Assembly (NCBI GenBank): GCA_016209245.1
Contig: JACQWN010000691.1
Span: 1-5,189 of the forward strand
Length of the DNA stretch: 5,189 nt
Direction: 5' to 3'
Source: Bacteroidia bacterium
GTDB taxonomy: Bacteria > Bacteroidota > Bacteroidia > Bacteroidales > BM523
The notes below the pieces were generated by a model. It worked only from the letters and a program-made list of their open reading frames with translations, searched no databases and was not told the DNA's origin. Made by a program: the position numbers and the translations under genes. Positions 1 to 5,189 of the stretch are shown piece by piece (position 1 is the stretch's first letter; each line of letters opens with the position of its first letter).

Positions 1-143
1 AGGAAGCTTCACGCAGGGCCTTCAAAGATCTGTTTGAAACAGTCAAGATCATCCCTTCTTCTCTCGGAGATGACGCAGGCATAGTCGGCGCTGCAAGCCT
101 TGTTTTTTCCGAAATATTGAGACCTGCCCGGCAGACGGCATAA
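1..143 (+). CDS. ROK-family sugar kinase/repressor, C-terminal end (partial, 5' end outside window)
   Basis: The frame is open from the left edge (first full codon at base 3) to a TAA at 141-143 and encodes the last 46 residues of a protein. The segment LGDDAGIVGAASL is the conserved C-terminal element of ROK proteins, a family of cytoplasmic glucokinases, N-acetyl-sugar kinases and related transcriptional repressors. The catalytic Asp, the Zn-binding Cys cluster and any N-terminal DNA-binding domain would lie outside the window, so kinase and repressor cannot be told apart. The stop codon directly abuts the lepA ATG with no spacer, which suggests co-transcription and possible translational coupling. 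GC content and codon choice match the first half of lepA and not the DNA beyond about 1080. Confidence 0.75.
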   Translation, partial: EASRRAFKDLFETVKIIPSSLGDDAGIVGAASLVFSEILRPARQTA

Positions 144-1937
144 ATGTCAAAAAATATCCGTAATTTTTCTATCATCGCGCATATTGACCACGGAAAGTCA
201 ACGCTTGCCGACAGGCTTCTCGAATATACAGGAGCTCTTTCCAAAAGGGAGATGCAGGAGCAGGTGTTGGATTCCATGGACCTTGAAAGAGAGCGCGGGA
301 TCACTATAAAAGCTCATGCTGTCAGGCTGCAGTACAAGGCTGACGACGGTAATGACTATATACTCAATCTTATCGATACTCCCGGGCATGTGGATTTTTC
401 GTATGAGGTGTCAAGAAGCCTTGCTTCCTGCGAGGGAGCTCTCCTTGTGGTTGATGCAAGCCAGGGTGTTGAGGCCCAGACACTTGCAAATGCATATCTT
501 GCTGTTGAGCATAATCTTGATATAATCCCTGTCATCAACAAAATTGATCTTCCGAGCGCTGAGCCTGAAAAAGCCAAGGAACAGATAGAGGATGCCATAG
601 GCATTGACTGTTCTGAAGCGGTTCTTGCGAGTGCCAAAGAGGGCATAGGCACAAAGGAGATCCTTGAGGCGATCGTAAAAAAAATTCCCTCTCCAACCGG
701 TGATGACGAAAAGCCGCTGAAGGCGCTGATATTTGATTCGTGGTTCGATAATTATCAGGGGGTCATAGTTCTTGTAAGGGTTTTTGACGGTAAAGTTAAA
801 GCCGGAACAAAGATACGGCTTATGGCTGTCGGCACTGCATTCGAAGTGGCACAGGTGGGTATTTTTTCTCCCAAAATGAAACCGGCTGAAGAGCTTTCGT
901 CAGGAGATGTTGGTTATATCATAGCAGGGATGAAAAGCGTGACTGATACAAGGATCGGCGACACGATAACCGATGCGTCTAACCCGGTAAATGAACCCTG
1001 TCCCGGCTATAAAGACATAAAACCGATGGTCTTTTGCGGATTCTACCCTACGATAACACATCAGTATGAGAACCTGAGAGATGCTTTAAATAAACTAAGG
1101 CTTAATGATTCTTCCTTCACCTTCGAACCTGAAACCTCCCTTGCCCTGGGGTTCGGTTTCAGATGCGGTTTTTTGGGTCTGTTACATATGGAAATTGTAC
1201 AGGAACGACTCGACAGAGAATTCGAAATGAGTGTAATTAACACCGTTCCTAATGTTTCATATCTGGTCCATACAAAAAAAGGCGAAAGTATCGAGGTGCA
1301 TAATCCTTCGAGCTTACCTTCTCAAGTTAGCATTGATAATATTGAAGAACCTTATATTACTGCCCAGATTATTACAAAGGCGGAATACATCGGGCCGGTT
1401 ATTAAATTATGTATAGATAAAAGGGGAACATTAAAAAACCAAATATATCTGACTACGGACAGAATCGAAATAACATTCGAGATGCCTTTATCCGAAATTG
1501 TTTTTGATTTCTACGATAAATTAAAGAGTATTTCGCGGGGTTATGCTTCCTTCGACTACTTTTATTCCGGATATAAGCCCGCCAGGCTAGTTAAGCTTGA
1601 TATTTTGCTCAATAGCGAACCTGTTGATGCCTTGTCAACCTTAATACATGCTGACCATGCTTATCATTTCGGCAGGAGAATGTGTGAGAAATTAAAAGAG
1701 CTGATACCCCGCCAGCAGTTTGAAGTAGCAATACAGGCAGCAATTGGTGCAAAAATTATAGCACGTGAAACGGTAAAGCCCGTACGCAAAGATGTGACGG
1801 CAAAATGTTATGGAGGTGATATAACACGAAAACGGAAATTGCTCGAAAAGCAAAAAAAAGGAAAAAAAAGGATGCGTCAAATCGGAAATGTTGAGGTACC
1901 TCAGCAAGCGTTCCTTGCAGTTTTGAAACTTGATTGA
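144..1937 (+). CDS. lepA: Elongation factor 4 (LepA), back-translocating ribosomal GTPase; apparently mosaic
   Basis: The product is 597 aa, the normal LepA length. LepA is a GTPase that binds the ribosome and is reported to promote back-translocation or assist ribosome assembly. The G motifs are intact: AHIDHGKST (12-20, P-loop), RGITI (51-55, switch I), DTPGH (78-82), NKID (132-135) and SAK (163-165). EF-G-like domains II, III and V follow. The LepA-specific C-terminal domain runs from about residue 490 and includes CYGGDI (555-560) and a basic segment at 562-577. The ATG follows the ROK stop codon directly, and I see no convincing Shine-Dalgarno sequence. Composition changes within the gene. 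None of the first 24 Leu codons is TTA, while 9 of the last 29 are, starting at base 1086. Ile codons shift from ATC/ATA towards ATT. The N-terminal half resembles deltaproteobacterial or PVC-type LepA, while the C-terminal half is typical of Bacteroidetes. No frameshift is seen, so function is probably kept if the junction is real. Confidence 0.97.
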   Translation: MSKNIRNFSIIAHIDHGKSTLADRLLEYTGALSKREMQEQVLDSMDLERERGITIKAHAVRLQYKADDGNDYILNLIDTPGHVDFSYEVSRSLASCEGALLVVDASQGVEAQTLANAYLAVEHNLDIIPVINKIDLPSAEPEKAKEQIEDAIGIDCSEAVLASAKEGIGTKEILEAIVKKIPSPTGDDEKPLKALIFDSWFDNYQGVIVLVRVFDGKVKAGTKIRLMAVGTAFEVAQVGIFSPKMKPAEELSSGDVGYIIAGMKSVTDTRIGDTITDASNPVNEPCPGYKDIKPMVFCGFYPTITHQYENLRDALNKLRLNDSSFTFEPETSLALGFGFRCGFLGLLHMEIVQERLDREFEMSVINTVPNVSYLVHTKKGESIEVHNPSSLPSQVSIDNIEEPYITAQIITKAEYIGPVIKLCIDKRGTLKNQIYLTTDRIEITFEMPLSEIVFDFYDKLKSISRGYASFDYFYSGYKPARLVKLDILLNSEPVDALSTLIHADHAYHFGRRMCEKLKELIPRQQFEVAIQAAIGAKIIARETVKPVRKDVTAKCYGGDITRKRKLLEKQKKGKKRMRQIGNVEVPQQAFLAVLKLD

Positions 1938-1943
1938 TAATTA

Positions 1944-1997
1944 TGAGAGAAGGAATGTAGAGACGTTGCATGCAACGTCTCTACATTCCTTCTCTCA
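1944..1997. repeat. Perfect 54-bp palindrome between lepA and ald
   Basis: Two 27-base arms (1944-1970 and 1971-1997) are exact reverse complements with no loop, centred on TGCATGCA. The inner core, GTAGAGACGTTGCA and its mirror image, resembles palindromic intergenic repeats I remember from Bacteroidetes and cyanobacterial genomes. It starts six bases after the lepA stop codon. It could fold as a strong hairpin in lepA mRNA and act as a terminator or 3' stabiliser, but no T-run follows on either strand, so it is not a textbook intrinsic terminator. It may be a non-autonomous, REP/MITE-like element. I cannot judge copy number from this window. Confidence 0.9.
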
Positions 1998-2025
1998 AAT
2001 CTACTATAATTAAATTTATTTGTAT

Positions 2026-3252
2026 ATGGCAATATATGATTCACCACGTCGCGGAATAACTATTAAAGAAAAAGAAAAACTCTTACCGCAAGAAGAAAAG
2101 CTCGAAATAGGAAAACAAAGAAAAGAGTTTTCCATAGGTATTCCAAAAGAGACTGACAAAGACGAAAACCGGATTGCTCTTACTCCATTGGCAGTTGATT
2201 TGCTTAGTAACAACGGACATAGTGTAATGTTAGAAGGAAATGCCGGGGCGGCGGCTAATTTTCTCGATATTGAGTATGTTGAAGCCGGTGCAAATATTGT
2301 TTTTAGCAGGGAGGAGATATTCAAAAATGATATAATTATTAAAATTTCTCCCTTTTCAATTGACGAAATCGAGCTGCTTCAGGGGAAACAAGTGATTATG
2401 TCGTTTTTACATGCAAAAAACCAACCTGAAGAAATTATCCGTAAGTTAATGCAAAAAAGAATAACAGCAATAGCTTATGAATTTCTTAAGGATAACTATG
2501 ACAATTATCCTATTGTAAGATCAATGAGCGAAATTAGCGGAACAACCTCAATATTAATAGCAGCCGAATATCTGAGCAATGTACATAATGGCAAGGGCGA
2601 AATGCTTGGCGGAATCACAGGGGTTTCGCCAACAGAAGTCATAGTGCTTGGTTCTGGAATTACAGCCGAATATGCAACAAGAACCGCATTAGGGCTTGGC
2701 GCACAGGTAAAAGTTTTTGATAGTTGTATTCACCGTTTAAGAGAAATGCAAACAAGGGTGGGAGAAAGATTATATACCTCTGTTTTTCAACCAAGAATTC
2801 TCGCAAAAGCTTTACGCTCAGCCGATATTGTTATTGGCGCTGTTGAAATGCTCGAAAACGAACCCTTTTTCATCGTAACCGAAAATATGATTATGAATAT
2901 GAAGAAAAATTCGGTAATTATTGATATCAGCATTGACCAGGGCGGATGTTTTGAGACCTCACAACTTACAAGCCACAGCAATCCCGTCTTTGTTAAGCAT
3001 GGTGTAATTCATTATTGCGTACATAACATCGCCTCAAGGGTTGCACGTACGGCTTCGTATGCTATCAGCAATATTCTTTCACAAGTAATGCTTAATATCG
3101 GGGGTGCAGGAGGAATAGAACACCTCATTAAGGAAGATACAGGTGTCAGAAACGGCATTTATATTTATAACGGAATATTAACCAATACATACATTGGCGA
3201 GCTCTTCGGCATACCTGCCAAAGATATTAACCTGCTGATGGCTGCCTTCTAA
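2026..3252 (+). CDS. ald: Alanine dehydrogenase-like protein (AlaDH/PNT family), Bacteroidetes form
   Basis: Alanine dehydrogenase interconverts L-alanine and pyruvate plus ammonia with NAD in the cytoplasm. I use the ATG at 2026 (408 aa); a TTG six bases upstream is in frame but less likely. About 37 N-terminal residues precede the family core, which begins at FSIGIPKETD. Bacteroidetes members I recall carry a similar extension with LLPQEE, so it is probably native. Counting from the ATG, candidate active-site residues are R49 (ENRIALTP), K106 (IIIKISP), H129 (FLHAKNQ) and D304 (IDQGGCFET). HYCVHNIASRVARTAS fits the conserved C-terminal motif. The NAD-binding glycine motif at 209-214 reads GSGITA where GAGTVG is usual. 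The sequence is closer to this family than to transhydrogenase PntA or saccharopine dehydrogenase, but substrate is inferred. The gene stands alone, flanked by palindromes on both sides, and converges on coaD. Confidence 0.88.
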   Translation: MAIYDSPRRGITIKEKEKLLPQEEKLEIGKQRKEFSIGIPKETDKDENRIALTPLAVDLLSNNGHSVMLEGNAGAAANFLDIEYVEAGANIVFSREEIFKNDIIIKISPFSIDEIELLQGKQVIMSFLHAKNQPEEIIRKLMQKRITAIAYEFLKDNYDNYPIVRSMSEISGTTSILIAAEYLSNVHNGKGEMLGGITGVSPTEVIVLGSGITAEYATRTALGLGAQVKVFDSCIHRLREMQTRVGERLYTSVFQPRILAKALRSADIVIGAVEMLENEPFFIVTENMIMNMKKNSVIIDISIDQGGCFETSQLTSHSNPVFVKHGVIHYCVHNIASRVARTASYAISNILSQVMLNIGGAGGIEHLIKEDTGVRNGIYIYNGILTNTYIGELFGIPAKDINLLMAAF

Positions 3253-3260
3253 GGTAACAC

Positions 3261-3293
3261 AGACCTGACAGGTTTTCAAAACCTGTCAGGTCT
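3261..3293. repeat. 33-bp perfect inverted repeat between converging ald and coaD
   Basis: Arms of 16 bases (3261-3276 and 3278-3293) are exact reverse complements around a single C at 3277; each arm contains ACCTGACAGG or its mirror image. It fills most of the 40-base gap between the ald stop and the coaD stop, and its last base is the first base of the coaD stop codon on the opposite strand. Position and symmetry suit a bidirectional transcription terminator for the converging genes, although neither strand has a long T-tract after the stem. From memory, this GACCTGACAGGTTTT type of palindrome recurs in Bacteroidetes genomes, so it may also be a dispersed repeat. Confidence 0.85.
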
Positions 3294-3760
3294 TAAATAG
3301 AATCTAAATCTATTTCTTTTGGAACAAACCGGCTGACATCACCCCCATGCTTTAAAATATCACGTATAGTTGTAGAATGAATAGCTGTTAGTTCAGGCGT
3401 TGTCAAAAGAAAAACCGATTCAATATCAGGCGCCATAAATTTATTCGTTTGTGCTATCATCCGTTCATATTCAAAATCGGTTGAAGTACGGAGCCCGCGT
3501 AATATGTACTTCACGCCTCTCTTATGGCAAAAATCAATGGTCAATCCTTCAAAAACAGCAACTTCAACACGCAGCTCATCTTTAAAAACCTTTTTTATCC
3601 ATTTTACTCTTTTATCAAGCGGAAAATAACATTTCTTCTCTTTATTATGCCCGATTGCAATTATTATTTTTTCAAAAAGGGGCAATGCCCGTTTCACAAT
3701 CGCCTCATGGCCGATTGTAAAAGGGTCGAATGAACCGGGAAATACAGCTATTCTTTCCAT
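3293..3760 (-). CDS. coaD: Phosphopantetheine adenylyltransferase (CoaD)
   Basis: CoaD transfers AMP from ATP to 4'-phosphopantetheine to give dephospho-CoA, the penultimate step of coenzyme A synthesis in the cytoplasm. The 155-aa product has the normal family length (E. coli CoaD is 159 aa). It shows the nucleotidyltransferase signatures in order. FPGSFDPFT (7-15) leads into the TIGH (15-18) version of the T/HxGH motif. RGLRTSTDFEYE (88-99) follows, and then the C-terminal HSTTIRD (128-134), equivalent to the usual ISST.(V/I)R. The ATG at 3760 gives the expected N-terminus immediately before the beta strand RIAVFPGSFDP. It lies 61 bases downstream of the Uma2 gene on the same strand, with a strong hairpin in that gap, so co-transcription is possible but uncertain. 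Its 3' end touches the palindrome shared with the converging ald gene. Confidence 0.96.
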   Translation of the reverse strand: MERIAVFPGSFDPFTIGHEAIVKRALPLFEKIIIAIGHNKEKKCYFPLDKRVKWIKKVFKDELRVEVAVFEGLTIDFCHKRGVKYILRGLRTSTDFEYERMIAQTNKFMAPDIESVFLLTTPELTAIHSTTIRDILKHGGDVSRFVPKEIDLDSI

Positions 3761-3780
3761 AGAACTGAATTCAAATTAAA

Positions 3781-3819
3781 ATTAACTTTTCCAAAGTTTT
3801 TAACTTTGGAAAAGTTAAT
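3781..3819. repeat. Perfect hairpin repeat (18-bp arms, 3-nt loop) between the Uma2 gene and coaD
   Basis: Arms 3781-3798 and 3802-3819 are exact reverse complements with a TTT loop; the arm core is AACTTTTCCAAAGT. On the minus strand it starts two bases after the Uma2 stop and ends 20 bases before the coaD ATG, followed by TTTAATTT. It could therefore act as a weak intrinsic terminator for the Uma2 gene or as a 5' structure on coaD mRNA. The sequence is unrelated to the other two palindromes. AACTTTGGAAAAGT-type palindromes are, from memory, another common intergenic repeat of Bacteroidetes. Confidence 0.85.
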
Positions 3820-3821
3820 AC

Positions 3822-4424
3822 CTATTCAGCAAAAATATCTTTCAAATCAATTTCCAATCCTTTAAAAGTCCTGACTTTGACCTTATCTTCATAAGAATAT
3901 AATTCTTTAACACCGTATTTTCTTTTCTTATCCAGAAGGCAGACTGTCAAAGTTTTATCATTAGGAAAAACAATCCAGTACTCAGGGACACCTGCTTTTT
4001 CGTAAAGCCGGTACTTATAATCCAGGTCATTTTTTGAGCTTGAGGGAGATATGACCTCGACAATTAAATCGGGAGTTCCGATGCAACCCCGTTCATCTAT
4101 CTTTGCAGGATCGCAAACAACGACAATATCCGGTTGAACTACCGTATATATTTTATCGTCATCGGTATCATCCCCTGATTTTGGCAACCGGACGTCAAAA
4201 GGAGCGACAAAGACTTTGCATTTGTTTTTGACAACCATTTTTCTCAGAAAGAATTTAATATCTGCAAAAATATTTCCAAGTATGCTTTGATGCCTTGAAG
4301 CTGGCGCAGGTGTCATTTCTTTCACACGCCCGTTGTACAATTCATACCGTTTACCGTCGTTCCATGTCAGGTAATCAGCATAGGTATATATTTTGTTAAG
4401 GTCAATTTGAATAGTTGATTCCAT
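3822..4424 (-). CDS. Uma2-family (DUF820) PD-(D/E)xK nuclease-like protein
   Basis: The 200-aa product has the standard Uma2 layout. YTYADYLTWNDGKRYELYNG (13-32) is the N-terminal signature, followed by EMTPAPASRHQ (36-46), VFVAPFDVRL (71-80), QPDIVVV (97-103), and PDLIVEVISPSS (118-129). The last conserved block, KYRLYEKAGVPEYWIV, is at 137-152. The fold is that of PD-(D/E)xK restriction-like nucleases. D99, D119, E123 and K137 are candidate catalytic residues and none appears lost. The biological role of this family is unclear. Members are often multicopy in cyanobacteria, Chloroflexi and some Bacteroidetes, and some are discussed as mobile or defence-linked. The ATG at 4424 gives a typical N-terminus without signal peptide or membrane segment. 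It lies just downstream of toxin-antitoxin remnants, an accessory setting. Nuclease activity is inferred, not shown. Confidence 0.9.
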   Translation of the reverse strand: MESTIQIDLNKIYTYADYLTWNDGKRYELYNGRVKEMTPAPASRHQSILGNIFADIKFFLRKMVVKNKCKVFVAPFDVRLPKSGDDTDDDKIYTVVQPDIVVVCDPAKIDERGCIGTPDLIVEVISPSSSKNDLDYKYRLYEKAGVPEYWIVFPNDKTLTVCLLDKKRKYGVKELYSYEDKVKVRTFKGLEIDLKDIFAE

Positions 4425-4445
4425 TAAAATATAATTTATGTAAAA

Positions 4446-4559
4446 TTAAACATTTTTCTCAATATAATATTTAGTCATATTCATGTTTTCGGACTTCCAG
4501 CGCTGATAACCGATTTTGACAGTCTTGTAGGTTTGATCACCATAATTGAACAATGTTAT
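4446..4559 (-). pseudogene. Fragment of a Fib_succ_major (FISUMP) paralogous domain
   Basis: A 37-codon frame with no start codon ends in TAA at 4446-4448. It contains GDQTYKTVKIGYQRW, closely followed by ENMNMTKYY. This matches the opening of the 'Fibrobacter succinogenes major paralogous domain', whose usual pattern is D-G-N-x-Y-x-T-V-x-I-G-x-Q-x-W-M-x-E-N-L followed by T-x-Y. Complete members are usually exported proteins or lipoproteins of Bacteroidetes and Fibrobacteres, far longer than this piece. Neither a signal peptide nor the rest of the domain is present, so it is read as a gene remnant. It lies directly after the stop of the TumE-like remnant, overlapping it by three bases in another frame, and 21 bases upstream of the Uma2 start codon. 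The match is from memory of the consensus and is short. Confidence 0.6.
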
Positions 4560-4804
4560 CCTGGTTTTATAATATCGGCTATTTCTTTTACAACTTTGTT
4601 GAATGTCATAATACTGCTTTCAACAACATCTTTTCCTGTATGTTTATGAAAAGGGGCTGTTTTTATATTTTTCCAGTGCGGGGCGGTATCATAACGAAAA
4701 ATAAGTTCTTTATTGCTGTCCTGATAGTGATAGCTATAAGAGTAAATGTTAAAAGCAAATAGTGATTTATTATTTTTCAGAAGATTTGATTGAAGAAAGA
4801 TTAT
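4556..4804 (-). pseudogene. TumE-like (DUF6516) toxin, N-terminally truncated remnant
   Basis: This frame runs 82 codons from just after an in-frame stop (4805-4807) to TAA at 4556-4558. It encodes YSYSYHYQD, then LIFRYDTAPHW, PFHKH and DVVES, in the order typical of the C-terminal half of TumE/DUF6516 toxins (usually YSYHWQD, RxDNAPHH, FPHHKH, VEPS/VES). No ATG, GTG or TTG precedes the YSYSYHYQD motif, and the usual N-terminal part (roughly 40-60 residues) is missing, so the gene looks broken by deletion. The open frame overlaps the last 35 bases of the upstream antitoxin gene in a different frame. One motif position also departs from the norm (PFHKH for PHHKH). An unusual start codon or frameshifted translation from the antitoxin gene cannot be excluded but seems less likely than decay. 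Confidence 0.7.
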
Positions 4805-5078
4805 TTACATAATGAGTCCTGCTTTCTTCGGCAAACTTCCATGCTAAATAATCATCGTATTCTTCAAAGTTTTCCTCATTAATTCTGTCATTGATTTTTT
4901 TTCCGAAATCCTGGAAATTACAATTGTATTTTTTTTCAAAAAAATGACACTCCTGGTTAAATTCAGCAATCTTTGCCGATAATTTCAGCAGAAGAAATTC
5001 ACCTAGTGCATCTTGTACATTGTAATTGAGCGCATACAAACCATCTAAAAATTTTGTATTTATCTGTAAATTCTCCAT
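4770..5078 (-). CDS. TumA-like antitoxin of a TumE/DUF6516 toxin-antitoxin pair
   Basis: The 102-aa product fits small antitoxin-like proteins that precede DUF6516 toxins. A helical segment LKLSAKIAEF (31-40) is followed by FFEKKYNCNFQDF (46-58), matching the usual FxxKYGMxFxxF. The acidic DDYLAWKFAEE (75-85) matches the usual E-x-D-Y-M-x-W-x-x-A. Helices rich in Lys/Glu dominate and there is no signal peptide or membrane segment. In type II systems the antitoxin binds and neutralises the toxin and often represses its own operon, but I see no recognised DNA-binding domain here. The order antitoxin then toxin on the same strand is normal, yet the toxin that follows lacks its N-terminus, making this an orphan or relict antitoxin. 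The frame itself is intact from ATG (5078) to TAA (4770-4772). No clear ribosome binding site is visible. Family assignment is from motif memory. Confidence 0.65.
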   Translation of the reverse strand: MENLQINTKFLDGLYALNYNVQDALGEFLLLKLSAKIAEFNQECHFFEKKYNCNFQDFGKKINDRINEENFEEYDDYLAWKFAEESRTHYVNNLSSIKSSEK

Positions 5079-5189
5079 AATATTTATATATTGTTGAAAA
5101 TGATTAAATATTTAGTGTTTTATACGAAAACCCAAAACCAGTATCCTATTTTTACAACTATTTATTATTGGTACCAATTCCTTTTTTTG

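Noticed and set aside
1692..1971. Two overlapping minus-strand frames of 71 codons
   Set aside because: They are antisense to the lepA C-terminal domain and have Phe/Cys-rich composition typical of reverse reading of a Lys-rich region.
2005..2010. TATAAT, resembling a sigma70 -10 box before ald
   Set aside because: The matching -35 region would fall inside the palindrome and is not recognisable, and Bacteroidetes use a different -7 consensus (TAnnTTTG), which I do not find here. The match is easily due to AT-richness.
2020..2025. In-frame TTG start for the alanine dehydrogenase-like gene
   Set aside because: It adds only two residues, and the ATG at 2026 is the stronger start codon; no ribosome binding site favours the TTG.
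3524..3733. 69-codon plus-strand frame
   Set aside because: It lies wholly opposite coaD, whose motifs are unmistakable.
3771..3779. TAATTTG upstream of coaD (minus strand) as a Bacteroidetes -7 promoter element
   Set aside because: It is one base short of the TAnnTTTG spacing, and no clear -33 TTG is placed correctly.
4553..4762. 69-codon plus-strand frame with hydrophobic stretches
   Set aside because: It is antisense to the TumE-like remnant, whose motifs account for the sequence; it has no recognisable family.
5167..5178. 12-bp palindrome ATTGGTACCAAT near the right edge
   Set aside because: It is short, and its context is cut off by the window end; no operator or site can be supported.

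Overview
The window holds two kinds of DNA that meet inside one gene. From about position 1080 to the right end it reads as a Bacteroidetes-like genome. It is AT-rich (about 35% GC on the lines I counted by hand), ribosome binding sites are weak or absent, and the end of LepA and the alanine dehydrogenase have the form I know from Bacteroidetes. It also has long palindromes in the intergenic gaps and a remnant of the 'Fib_succ_major' domain typical of Bacteroidetes and Fibrobacteres. The first ~1080 bases are richer in GC (about 45-58% on sampled lines). They use different codons and encode a LepA N-terminal half that looks more deltaproteobacterial or PVC/Omnitrophota-like to me. This suggests a mosaic lepA, produced either by intragenic recombination or by a chimeric assembly across a conserved stretch.

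Layout, left to right: the last 46 codons of a ROK-family sugar kinase or regulator (+). A complete lepA / elongation factor 4 (+) follows, starting on the base after the ROK stop codon. Then come a perfect 54-bp palindrome, an alanine dehydrogenase-like gene (+) and a 33-bp palindrome in the gap between converging genes. Next are coaD (phosphopantetheine adenylyltransferase, -), an 18-bp-arm hairpin and a Uma2-family PD-(D/E)xK protein (-). The right end holds a Fib_succ_major fragment (-), a TumE-like (DUF6516) toxin remnant lacking its N-terminus (-), and an intact TumA-like antitoxin gene (-).

Functionally this is housekeeping genes (translation factor, alanine/NAD metabolism, CoA synthesis) beside a small accessory region. 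That region carries a decayed toxin-antitoxin pair, a gene fragment and a Uma2 gene. The genes do not form one pathway. Three successive intergenic gaps each carry a different perfect palindrome, probably members of multicopy intergenic repeat families. I found no RNA gene, CRISPR array or complete mobile element, and no clear sign of a wholly new system. The points most worth following are the mosaic lepA and the broken toxin-antitoxin locus.
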